Origin: Leishmania martiniquensis
Taxonomy: Eukaryota > Euglenozoa > Kinetoplastea > Trypanosomatida > Trypanosomatidae
Assembly (NCBI RefSeq): GCF_017916325.1
Contig: NC_090171.1
Span: 1,477,501-1,541,500 of the forward strand
Direction: 5' to 3'
DNA length: 64,000 nucleotides
Shown: positions 20,796 through 30,717 of the stretch, piece by piece
How the letters are laid out: every line of letters starts with the position of its first letter
How positions within the stretch are numbered: position 1 is the stretch's first letter
Made by a program: the position numbers and the translations under genes
Notes under the pieces: model-generated
Seen by the model: the letters and a program-made list of their open reading frames with translations, nothing else
Database searches by the model: none
What the model was told of the DNA's origin: nothing

Positions 20796-23291
20796 ATCGC
20801 GCCTCTACATACGGCCACGTTCGGGTGGGTACGTGTGTGCATGTGCACGCGATAGGGGTAGGGGAGGTGGTCACACCCACGCGCACCCTTTCTGGGGGCA
20901 GATCGGCATTTCCACACATGTGGGTACTCAGACAGATGGGGAGAGGAAGGGATGATGAGTGTGGTGGTGATGGTGGTTACACGTGCAGCGGCACTGCCGC
21001 TACGGAAGCGGCGCATGTGTCTCCTCTGTGGACTGCCCTAATCTGGCGTCCTCCTCCGCTACACCTTTGTTTCCTATTTCCGGGTCTCTTGTGACGTTGA
21101 GTAAGCGAGCGTTTGTGTGCTTGCCGTCGTAGCTTTGTGCCCATGGCTATCAAAACTTTCTGCCTCACTCACCCTCTCTCTCTCCTCCCCCCTCCCTTCC
21201 CCTCGGAAGCATTAGTGGTAGGCCCGGAGAGGGGGTGGATGGGGACGGGATAGAGAGTTGCCGGCGGTACTGTGGCGACTTCGGCGGTTGTGCGCGATTG
21301 TTTTCCTGTTTGCGATCCCGCTTTCCCAGTGTGTGTGTGTGCGTTTGCGCTGTGCCGACATCGCTGCTCTCTCCGTATGCCTGTGCAACACTCCTGAGCC
21401 TGAGCACACCGATGCCGAGCCCCATGGGCGATGGTTAAAAAGGGCGCATACAGACAGACAGCCACCCGTGCCACGGCAGCGGACGATACATGCAGCCAAG
21501 GAGGGCGCAGGTGCAGTCTCCTCGTTTCTTCTTCGCCTTTTAATTAGTATTTTGTGTTCATGTGGGGCGTGGCCGAGGGCTCGGCGGGCAATAGAAGGCT
21601 GGGCTGGCAAGCGCACCTCTCAACTACCCCTCCTTGCCTGATGCGTCTCAGCGTCTTCTACCCCCCCTCTCTCGCCGTGCTGGCTAATGGGTGTTCGCCC
21701 CCTCCGCCGAGGCTATGCTTCCCTTCGCACGATTGTGCTGGTGTTCACAGCTTTCTTCTTCAAGGGGTGTCGCGGAACTGTCACGGCGGCAGCGATGGAA
21801 ACGAGACGGATCACACGCAGAATTCGGCTGCCCCACTTTGTGCGACTGCTTCTCAGAAGAAGAAAAAGGGGCAATCGGTACACTGCGCATCCGTGCGGAA
21901 CGCAAGAGCAGAGGGAGTCGAGGTCACGAAAGCGACTGACGCGCAACACACACGCCGGGCGGAAAGGCCTCTCGGAGTGCCAAAGGCACGGCCGTCCTGC
22001 CTTCCGCGTTGCGTGGCGTGCCTTTGCATGCGACTCCGCTGCGGTTTCTGCGTTGCCTATCCACGGACTTGAGCATCCTCCCCCACCGACACATTCGTTC
22101 ACTCACGCACCACCTCCAACGCACATCTCCCCTTCCTTCCGGGGTCGCCCCGGATTCAATGCCGCAGCCCCTTCCTGCGTCGTCGTCTCATTGTGTTAAG
22201 CAGATATTTTACACACACTTAAACGTCCACCGGCTGGCTAAGATGCTGCAAATGGGCGGTGCCCCGCAAAGTGCCACCGAAATGTGAATGAAGCGACCAA
22301 GGCGAGTCAGGGGAACGAGCGGTTGAATAGGCTGTGTCGGAGCATGGTATTGTGCCGAGGACGCCTGTCTTGCCATTACACGCAAAGCGCTCGCTGACCA
22401 GTGGTGGTGCTGCTGCTTTTGGCAACAAGGCGAGCCCCTTCGCGACCGCTGCTTGCTGCTTCGCTGTGCCGGTGGAAAGGGGTGATGGCACGTGCGCTAG
22501 GACGCATTGACATCAGGAGTGGGAGGGATATGGGGACGCCTGCGAATCTCTTGCCCCCGCCCTGCGGGTGCCCACGAAAGCGGTCTCGCACCCGTTTTCT
22601 CCCGCAGCCTTTTCTTTGCAAGCATGCCGCTTCTCCTCTTTCCTCCTCCTTTCCCCATCTGTGCCACGCTTACCCCATCGGCCGCATCCGTCTCCCACCT
22701 GCAAACGCTCCTCCCTGTTTCTTCCTCTGTCTCCCTTTGCCCGCTCACCTCTGACGCCCCAACACACTACATGATTGCCATACGAACGGCACGCGCCTTT
22801 GAGAGCAGTTGTGTTTCGCGCTTGCTTTACACGCACCTTTGCATCTATTCTTGCTGGTGCTCGTGCACCTTTCCTTTTTTTCTTCTGATTGATCGCACTG
22901 ATCTTTCACGACCTTCTTCGACTGTGCTTCCTGCCGCACGTCTCACTTTCCGTTGCTGCTCTTCTTGCGTTTGTGTTGGCTTCTCAGGGATCGCCGTCGT
23001 TGTATACCCGCGTGCCGCCGTGCTCACTCGCGTTGACCGCACGTCTTCTTTTTTTCTTTGGTTTCCATTCTGTGTAGCTGCGTCTGTGAGGCACCCTCGC
23101 GTGGCAGGCTCTTCGTTATCCGGTCCTGCTTGCCCCCGTCTGGTCAGCACGAAGCAACTATAATCGCTGAGGATTGGGTGCTGCTCACCCGCGCATACAC
23201 GGGCGCGCCGAATTCCTTCTGCTCCCTCCCCTCTCGCAAGAGGCGGAACAAAAAAATTTATCCCTGCCAACACGCAACGTCGCCTACCGTC
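20796..23291. other. Intergenic region between GlyRS and SNF7
   Basis: About 2.5 kb. TG/CA runs occur at 20830-20850 and 21331-21345, and C/T-rich tracts from 22590 onward. Frames such as 21687-22199 have no recognisable features. An open frame entering SNF7 from 23058 starts at TTG, upstream of the splice acceptor, and is not counted. Confidence 0.6.
23045..23077 (+). promoter_or_regulatory. Probable trans-splice acceptor of SNF7
   Basis: A T-rich tract ends in AG at 23076-23077. The first in-frame ATG of the conserved protein is 23292, giving a 5' UTR of about 215 bases. Confidence 0.5.
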
Positions 23292-23966
23292 ATGTTCAAT
23301 CGCCTCTTTGGTAAGGAGAAGCAGGTGCAGCCGAGCCGCGGAAGTGGCGGCGGCAACTCGAGCACCGCGAAGACGATGGAAGAAATGGACGCAGCCATCG
23401 AGCTGCTAGAAAAGCGCGAGGCGGCGCTCGAGAAGCGTATGGAAGGCGAGCTGACTAAGGCGAAGCAGCTGTATGCGAAGAAGAACACACAAGGCGCTCT
23501 GCAGTGCATGAAGCGCAAGAAGATGTACGAGGAGCAGCTCGTAAATATCGGCGCACAGAAGCAGAACTTAGAGACGCTTAAGTTCACGGTGCAGAACCAA
23601 AGTATGAACCACGAGGTTCTGCGGGCACAGATCCGCGCCAAGGATGAGCTGAAACGCTCCAACAAGCAGATGAATGCCGACAAGATCGAAGACAATATGG
23701 ATGACTTGATGGAGGAGATGGACAAGGCGAACCAGGTGAGCGAGGCGCTCCGCCAGCCGCTAGACAACAACTTTGTTGATGAGGATGAACTAATGAATGA
23801 GCTGGAGATGGAGCTTGACGGCATGAGTCTCGAGCAACCGGCGGCTGAGGCGAAGCTGCCAGAGATGCCTGCAGTGCCCACTCAGAAGCTCCCGGTAAAG
23901 CCCGTGGATGCCAAGACGCAGGAAGACGAGGATGCCCTTGCGGCTCTCGAGGCAGAGCTCGCCTAG
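23292..23966 (+). CDS. SNF7/VPS32/CHMP4, ESCRT-III core subunit
   Basis: SNF7 polymerises on membranes to drive inward budding and scission, for example in multivesicular body formation, and is taken apart by VPS4. The 224 residues fit the family. The N-terminus 'MFNRLFGKEKQ' is followed by a Gly/Ser linker, then the basic helical hairpin ('AIELLEKREAALEKRMEGEL', 'AKKNTQGALQCMKRKKMYEE') and the acidic alpha-3 to alpha-5 region ('KIEDNMDDLMEEMDKANQVS', 'NNFVDEDELMNELEMEL'). It ends in a Leu/Glu-rich helix 'EDALAALEAELA' that resembles a MIT-interacting motif for VPS4. The phrase 'NTQGALQCMKRKKMYE' favours CHMP4/SNF7 over VPS20 or VPS24. The start is the ATG at the conserved N-terminus. Confidence 0.96.
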   Translation: MFNRLFGKEKQVQPSRGSGGGNSSTAKTMEEMDAAIELLEKREAALEKRMEGELTKAKQLYAKKNTQGALQCMKRKKMYEEQLVNIGAQKQNLETLKFTVQNQSMNHEVLRAQIRAKDELKRSNKQMNADKIEDNMDDLMEEMDKANQVSEALRQPLDNNFVDEDELMNELEMELDGMSLEQPAAEAKLPEMPAVPTQKLPVKPVDAKTQEDEDALAALEAELA

Positions 23967-24952
23967 AAGGCTGACAAGTGGGAAGAAGGATGCGGCAGAG
24001 GGGGGAAGGGAAGCAAGGCTGCCCCACGGCGGCGCTTGATGGGGATGGGCGGAAGAAGGGATCGGGGAGGGGGCACATAGTGCTTCCCTCACAGGCGTCG
24101 TAAGCAAAGTAGTGGGGGCGGGTGCGCAAGCCTCTCGAGTGGTAGTCCTTCCCTCCTCGGCCACGAGCGACGCCTTGTTTGCATACATCTTCATTGCACC
24201 AGGGCGAGAGGGAATGGAGGAGGAAGCAGCTCTCGGCTTCGGCACCTCACTCCTCTCGGTTTCGTAGTCTGACGGGGTGTGCGCTAATATTGTTTTTTTT
24301 TCCTTCTTCCTTCTCTTTGTACGCTTTTACTAGCGCGCGCCGCCTGATGCCTCTTTCTCGTCGTCTTCATACTGCACCTCAGCAGCGTCTGTGCCTCTTT
24401 TCCCCGAGCCTTCCTCGATAACCTTCACTGAGCCCATGCAACCCTGGTGCCTCTGCCAGATGGCCTTCTCCGCGAAGTGTATCGGCGGATCTTCCTGGTA
24501 CATTTTTTCATGGGCCCCTCCGCTTCCTTTCGATGGTCTTTGCAGGGTGCGTTGACTGTGTGTAGGTTCTGTGTGAGGAAAATGTTCGAATGTTTGTGCT
24601 CTCGTTCGTGTCCTTTCCTTTCGTCTTTCCCCTCTCTCCAACCTCACCCTGTGCTCTCTCTCTATACCACTCGCTTTCGATTTCTTTCCTCGTCGGCTTC
24701 ACGGCCTCTCTGTCTACATGTGTGTCGGCGGTGACGCCTTTCCGTCTTTCGCTTCCGTCTGTTTTGCCTGAACACTGTCCTTCCCGGTCGTTGAGCGTCG
24801 CCCCTCTCCTGTCTCACTGTCGCCCTCGTGGACCACCCCACCCCCTCCTCCCCATTCTCTCTCTTTCTTCACCAAATCCTCTCAGCTGTGTATGATGATG
24901 TGCTTTGATTGCTCGCCTTGCGCATGCCGTCGCCGTCTTGACCTTTTACTGC

Positions 24953-24972
24953 TTGATATATATATATATCAA
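24953..24972. repeat. Perfect 20-bp AT palindrome
   Basis: 'TTGATATATATATATATCAA' is its own reverse complement, with a TA core and a TTGA/TCAA cap. It lies in the 3' flank of SNF7 and could extrude as a cruciform or fold into a hairpin in RNA. It may simply be a microsatellite. Confidence 0.8.
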
Positions 24973-27012
24973 TTCTACGTGGCCTTGTGGGACTCTGTGC
25001 CTCTTACCTTACTACGTGCCTGCACGTGCCATGTGTGAAAGAGACACCCTCTTCGTTTTTATTTCTCATACGCCATCTCTGATGCCTGTGAAAAGATGCA
25101 CTCGTTGGCCGTCTCTTTGTGGGCATGCAGCCTTCTGTTTGCCGCGTTTGTCCCCTGGGCGTCTGCTGCCACGCGACCTCTGTTCCACCTCGCGGCCTCC
25201 CTCCTCGGCGTAGATATTTGCGACTGCCAATGAGCCGTGGGTGGTCTGCTGCTTCATCTATCGTTCTTGCGAGGCAAATGATGTTTGCGGGGCGGTGCAT
25301 ACGACTGACGAGCGCAATAAGGAAACACAACTGCAGTACCTTCCGCTGGGGTCTGTGGCTCCCGCCGCTTTCTTGTTGCCTGTCGCGCTACGTTCCGAAG
25401 TGCTGATATGCTCACCCCCTTCTTGTTTGTTTTCCTCATGACAGGCTGAAGACGTCGAGACAATCTTGTATGCGGTAGTCCCTTTCCCTTTTCGAACCCA
25501 GGCTGAGGCCCATCGATGTCTTCGTACGCCCTTTTGGTTGGATTTGTGTGCGCGTATGCACTGATCGGAATCGAGGGAGGAGTCTTTCCTTCTCTCTCTT
25601 ATTTCTTGTGAGAATGTACGCAAGGAAGGCACAGCGCGAGGAGGCGTAGCCGCGGCCAGCGGATAGGAAGTGGGATGGCGGCATCCGAGCGGGAAAATAC
25701 AGTAAATGGGAGGAGGGAAGCTCAAAAGAAAGTGCTATGAAGCCTTTCGAAAAAAAAGCGTTGAGCATCACCGGCCACATCTTCTCGGGCCTGTCGTCTG
25801 AGGACATGCTTCGGCAAGGCGCCTCTCATCCTTTTTTACCTTTTTTTCTCGCGTTAGCTGTCTCTACACGATGGTGGCGGATGATAACTTTAAGAATGCA
25901 CAGTAGGCGAGCAGAGAGTGCCCTGCACGCAGAGGCGCACGCAGTATGTGCATGTGCCGTCATGGATGCAGTAGACTCTCTCGTTGCTATCGAGCCTATA
26001 CGAGTCTGTGGGTGACTGTGAGCACTGCGCCCATTCAAGAAAGGCTCAGCCGAAAGAAGAGCAGCCAGCGCCTGGGCTCAGAGCGGAAAGAGGATGACAG
26101 CGTTGGCGCTGCAAATCGCAACGAGGCAGAGTAGAGGAGTGCCTTGCCTGCGCGTATGTGTATGTGTGTATGTGTGGGTAGGCGGGTGCAGGTGAGTGGA
26201 TGTCGACGGGGCGATAGTTCGGTTTCCCTCTTGTTCTCCCTTTTTTCCACTTTCCTCCGCCTTCCCCCTCGCCCTCCTCACTGTATACATTCTGCTAGCC
26301 GCTGATAAGCTTGGGCGAGAGGGGGGGAGTGCGGCAGCAGGTGAGATGTCTCTCTGCACCCACAACGCGCTTGAACGGCGGGAGTACACAGCATTGTAGC
26401 CCATCTAAATCGCCATGGGACAGGGCCTTCTGCAGGCGCGGTTTCCGTAGGCGGTCTTTATGGGTCCTGGGCGCGTAGTTTTCGAGGTTGGCGACGATGT
26501 CTGCGCGCGTGCTTCGCTATGTCCTTCGCCCTCCCAGTTTACTTTTCCAGCATTTCTTCGCTTTCTGCCTCCGTATTGGACTCTCTTCTCTCGCTGTCGC
26601 CGCCTCGGGCCGCCTTCCTTGCACCGGCACACCATACGCATACGCACACACACACACACGTATGCTTCACCCCTTCCCATTTGCTGCCACACAAACAACA
26701 TGGATAACTTCCTTTCCTCATATCGCCACCCCACTCACACTTTCCTCTCCGGTGGCATCCAAACATACAAACGCATACCATGAATGGTCTCGTCGCACAC
26801 GTGCCCCTCTTTAATCTTCCCTCCTCTCTCTCTCGCAGACGTATTCTGCTCTGTTTTCTATTTCCTCCCTTTCGCCAACCCGAGCTACGTCTTCACTGCT
26901 GCTGAGGTTGCTAACGCAGTCCCATATTCACCCACGTACGCAGACACGCGCCCCCTTTTTTCGTCCTCCCGCTTCTGCTGTTGTTGTTGGTGTTATTCTC
27001 GTCATCTTCAGA

Positions 27013-27058
27013 TCTCTCTCTCCCTCTCCCTCTCCCTCTCCCTCTGTGTGTGTGTGTC
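27013..27058 (+). repeat. CTCCCT hexamer run plus TG run
   Basis: About five copies of a CTCCCT unit run directly into a TG dinucleotide repeat. The first part is a polypyrimidine tract and may contribute to splice-site choice for HAP2. Confidence 0.8.
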
Positions 27059-27189
27059 GGTGAGCCAACGGCGCTCTGAAGTATTTCTTCTCTCCCTTCC
27101 TCCCCCCTTTTTACTCTTGTGCGTCCTCTCCTTCGCTCTTCTTCTGCTCTCACGTCCGCTGTTCCCCACCGAGTATTTTTTTTGGCCAT

Positions 27190-27229
27190 TTGAAGATTAT
27201 AAATATCTAATTATATAAATATATATATA
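27190..27229. repeat. AT-rich patch
   Basis: A block of T/A sequence including 'TATAAATATATATATA' in an otherwise C/T-rich spacer upstream of HAP2. Its function is unknown. Confidence 0.7.
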
Positions 27230-27310
27230 CCATTTCCTCCTCTGCTCTTTCTCTCTTTCGTATTCCCTTCTTTCTCACTTCTTCCCCATTCTTTGTACCG
27301 CCATCTGGCC

Positions 27311-27340
27311 ACCTTTTTTTTGTACCTCCCACCCACTCAG
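27311..27340 (+). promoter_or_regulatory. Probable trans-splice acceptor of HAP2
   Basis: A T-run and pyrimidine tract ends in 'CCACTCAG' at 27339-27340, 143 bases before ATG 27484, the first ATG of the long frame. Confidence 0.55.
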
Positions 27341-27483
27341 AGTCAAGCTTACACACAGACACACACATATTCACACACGTACAGGCGCAGACAGTTCCAA
27401 AGAAGTGCGATAGCGAAGGGGGGAATACGGAGGCATTTAAGGCGTTCACTAACAGATCGCACACGCGAAGGCGACAGAAGGAG

Positions 27484-29478
27484 ATGAACGCCGATGCGTT
27501 GCGTGCATCTGGTGGTGGCTCCACTGCTGCTGCGCCGTCGTTGAGCCCGCTCCTTGAACCTGCTGCGCCCGCACGGCTAATGCAGGAAGACGTTGGTCGC
27601 CGTACGTCCATGCCCTATTCCCGGGCGCGCCGCGTTTCTCGCGCTTGCTCTGTGACGATGCCACCACCCAATCGCCTCGCCTTCATCGTGCTCCTTTTTG
27701 TTCTGATGTACGCCAGTCAGGGGATCTGTGCGGGATCTGGCGTTGACGAACTGCATGATAAGGTGAGCGGCGCCGCCACGGCAGCAGCCTATGTTCGCTA
27801 CTGTGACGACACCTCGCCGGCGACGCCGCCCGGGTGCGTACGTAAGCTCGTGGTCAACATCACCCTCGATGACAGCATGCTCGCCGGCTCCGTCTTGGAG
27901 GCAGAGGTGACGGTGACGCACGCGCTGCATCAGTCGCTCTTTCCCTCTGAGGCGGCTACCGATGCGGCTGGCACAGTCGCCACCTCGTTGCAGGTGTCGC
28001 TTCCTCCCATCAAAGTAACCATTCGGCGCGAAGCCGTACAGGTGCGCTACGGGCTCACCTACTTGCGCACGTTTCCGGCGGCGTTGCGGGACCATGTGCA
28101 GGTGCTGCAGACGGCCATGTCATGTGACGATGGCGTCACTCGCTGCCCTTCCTACAGGAATATGACCGGAGCCGTTGTATCGGCTCCTGCCGGGCTGTGC
28201 TGCCTCTGCACGAGCGTCGAGTGCGCCCTTACCAGCGACCTCTGCAATGCCTCCATGCGCGGGGACTTTTGCTTCCGCTCTGGCGCAGCCGGAATTGTTT
28301 GCGTGCAGGACGAGGGCATCACATACGATGGCTGGTTCGTGGGATCGTCGTTTTTTTTTTACACGCTCCATCTGTCAGCGAGAGGGCAAGGAGTCGCACC
28401 GACGGCACTGCAGCTCACGACGGACACCCCTGAGGTGCGAGACGGGGCTTCTGTCCTACAGCTTTTGCAGGACTCTGGCATCTCGCTGGAAGAGGCAAGC
28501 ACCAAGGTCGACATGGCTGGGCGAGTACTCTTTGTTCCTTCTGCAGAGTACAGCAGCGACAGCAGCTACGCGCGCGACGACGATCCGGCAGAGTGGCTGT
28601 TGCTTCCGGCGCCGCTTGTCAGCATCTCCGGCAACGATTGCGACAAGGTTGGCGTCTCAGCAGAGTATTTCTACGCGTTATCCAGCACGAAGCAGTGCAA
28701 CGCGCAGAAGGGGACATGCGTGCGGCATCAGCTGGCCGACTACCGTGCGGAGGACCTGGTGCAGATCGCTCAGGGCTTGGGCGGGCGTTACATCGCCGCC
28801 TCTCTCGGCACCTTCACGCGGCAGATGGTGGGAGAGCAGGAGTTCCTGCTCGACGCACAGCAGCGCACGGGCGGTGCGATGCTGCGGTGGACGGTGAGGG
28901 CGGACGAGCTTGACTTTACGCCGCTTCCGGTGCACGGTGTGCTGGGCGCTGCCGAGTTTGCCAATGGTACAGGCATCCTCCACGTGACTGTTCGGAACGC
29001 GAACACCTACGCTGGCCTCTATCACGTTTCTGTTGGTCGATGCCAGAGGGCGCGAGTATCGAACTGCGACGGCGACGGTGTGGCGCGTGAGTGCCTTCGA
29101 ACGGTTTTGGTGGCTGGCGCTAACGCCTCTTCGCTCTTTCGCTTCATCATGGTGAGCGACCCAGCCGACGAGTTGGGCAGCACCGCTTCATGCGCCGTCG
29201 TCTTGAGCGACGCGGCAGCCGCGCCGCTGGCCTTTACAAACGTTTCTTGGGTTCTTGAGCCCACGACCACCACGCCGGCGCCCATCCTTTCGAAAGCAGA
29301 GCAGTGCAGGCGCTGCGACTTCAGCGACCTATCTTGCTTGTTTCGCACCGTTTGCGAGTGGCAAATCCTCGCGTGGACTGCGGTGGCCTTGACGATTGCG
29401 TGGGCACCGTACGCGTTTCTGGCATACTGGCGCATCGTGTGGCAATTTGGTGCCAAAGGCCTGGCGTACCTGCGCTGA
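27484..29478 (+). CDS. HAP2/GCS1 gamete fusion protein
   Basis: HAP2 is a class II-type fusogen that merges gamete plasma membranes in many eukaryotes. The 664-residue protein has a hydrophobic signal segment at about 64-80 ('LAFIVLLFVLMYASQG'), a Cys-rich ectodomain with the family-type cluster 'PAGLCCLCTSVEC' near residue 236, further 'CNASMRGDFCF', N-glycosylation sequons, and a single C-terminal transmembrane helix at about 624-645 ('ILAWTAVALTIAWAPYAFLA') with a short basic tail. The first ATG at 27484 puts about 60 residues before the signal. An internal Met at codon 59 (27658) would give a conventional signal peptide. The assignment rests on domain order and the cysteine cluster. HAP2 in trypanosomatids is linked to meiotic or mating stages in the insect vector. 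Confidence 0.85.
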   Translation: MNADALRASGGGSTAAAPSLSPLLEPAAPARLMQEDVGRRTSMPYSRARRVSRACSVTMPPPNRLAFIVLLFVLMYASQGICAGSGVDELHDKVSGAATAAAYVRYCDDTSPATPPGCVRKLVVNITLDDSMLAGSVLEAEVTVTHALHQSLFPSEAATDAAGTVATSLQVSLPPIKVTIRREAVQVRYGLTYLRTFPAALRDHVQVLQTAMSCDDGVTRCPSYRNMTGAVVSAPAGLCCLCTSVECALTSDLCNASMRGDFCFRSGAAGIVCVQDEGITYDGWFVGSSFFFYTLHLSARGQGVAPTALQLTTDTPEVRDGASVLQLLQDSGISLEEASTKVDMAGRVLFVPSAEYSSDSSYARDDDPAEWLLLPAPLVSISGNDCDKVGVSAEYFYALSSTKQCNAQKGTCVRHQLADYRAEDLVQIAQGLGGRYIAASLGTFTRQMVGEQEFLLDAQQRTGGAMLRWTVRADELDFTPLPVHGVLGAAEFANGTGILHVTVRNANTYAGLYHVSVGRCQRARVSNCDGDGVARECLRTVLVAGANASSLFRFIMVSDPADELGSTASCAVVLSDAAAAPLAFTNVSWVLEPTTTTPAPILSKAEQCRRCDFSDLSCLFRTVCEWQILAWTAVALTIAWAPYAFLAYWRIVWQFGAKGLAYLR

Positions 29479-30717
29479 TCCCCGATCTGCCACGCTCCTT
29501 CCTTTCCTGGAAGCAGTCGCCGCAGCTGCAGTGGCGCTGGCGCGTGCTTCTTACTTTCCCGTCCTCTTTCTTGCTTTCACACGCCGCCCCCTCCTCCCCC
29601 CTCCACAGAGAGGGAAACAGAAAACCAAAAGGCACGCCCGCTGCACCTTTTTGCCGTTTCTTGTCTCTGTCGTTCTGTTTGCTCTCTTCTCATCCCCCTA
29701 TTCTCTCTCTATTTCCGCCCACGAGAGCGCCCTCCCTCTCCCTTCCCTCCCCCTTTTTTCTCGCCATTCCCCCCCACTCCCCCCTTCCATGCGCGTTTGT
29801 GTGTTAAAGGCGAGAGGAGCGGCAACTGCCCGTGTGTGTGTGCCAACATTCGCCGTAATAATCCTAAGAACCGTAAGGGGGGGGTGCAGGGAAAGAAGGG
29901 GCCTCGGCCATGAGAGTTATTACTCTGTGTGTGTGTGTATTTGTTCTTTTTTTTTGCGTCACATAGCCAGTCCTCCCTCCCCCTTTTTATTTTATTATTC
30001 TCTTTGCCTCCCTCTCTCTCTCTCGTCCTTCTCCTGGCGCAGAAAGGGGGAACGTTACGCAGATATTATTGACAAACGAGTCATCTTTGTCCTATGCATG
30101 CATTCAGAGCAGCGAGGGGCCCGACGTAGAACACGTGCGGATGCCGTGTTTGGCGACTGGTGCGGTCATGAGAAGAATTCTCACGGCGCTGCACGCCTGA
30201 GCGCTTGCGCAGGCTCTGCCATGAAGAGCCACCGGCTGTTTCAGCGCGGCCCGTTCTGGGTACCCCTTTTCATGGCACGATGGACTGATGGCTTGACCCT
30301 CGTCATACCCCCACGCTTACTCGCTGTGTATCTTCTCTCTGCGTTTTACCACGCATGTCTTGGTGTGTGTACGCACGCGCCCACACCACGCGCTCCCCCT
30401 TGTCTGCCCTTATTCCTGGGCCGTATTTTTTGTGAAAAGCTCAGTAGCAGTCGAACTTCTGAGTCGACTTTTCTTTTCCACAAAGTCCGCTGCTCCTAAT
30501 AGATCAGTCATCTGCGAAGTGGAGAAGGTACGCCACTCGCCCTTTCTGAGCGTGGAGACGCGAATCCGTCGATCAACTCTCAACAGACAGGGCACATAAC
30601 CTGCTCATCTTTGCCCCCCTCCCCCGTAGGCAGGCTCCTCCCTTTACCTTCCTGTGCTGGCAAGGAACACTCTTGGTTTGTGCATGTCGGCCCTGTCTGC
30701 GACGGTCGGTCGCGTCA
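29479..30717. other. Intergenic region between HAP2 and the LRR gene
   Basis: About 1.2 kb of C/T-rich spacer with TG runs (29922-29940) and T runs. An open frame at 29396-30499 overlaps the HAP2 end and translates to Ser/Leu/Pro-rich low-complexity sequence; it is not a gene. Confidence 0.6.
30606..30629 (+). promoter_or_regulatory. Probable trans-splice acceptor of the LRR gene
   Basis: The tract 'CTTTGCCCCCCTCCCCCGTAG' region ends in AG at 30628-30629. The first ATG of the long frame after it is 30718; the frame extends upstream only to a TTG. Confidence 0.55.

Larger units (their letters stand above)
23967..27483. other. Long intergenic region between SNF7 and HAP2
   Basis: About 3.5 kb with no accepted gene. 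It contains a perfect AT palindrome at 24953-24972, a CTCCCT hexamer run followed by TG repeats at 27013-27058, an AT-rich patch at 27190-27229, and CA runs at 26645-26660 and 27350-27378. Frames such as 25737-26015 are short and featureless. The length is large enough for an unannotated non-coding RNA, but nothing specific is seen. Confidence 0.55.

Noticed and set aside
29396..30499. Open frame of 367 codons after HAP2
   Set aside because: It begins inside HAP2 in another frame and translates C/T-rich spacer into Ser/Leu/Pro repeats.
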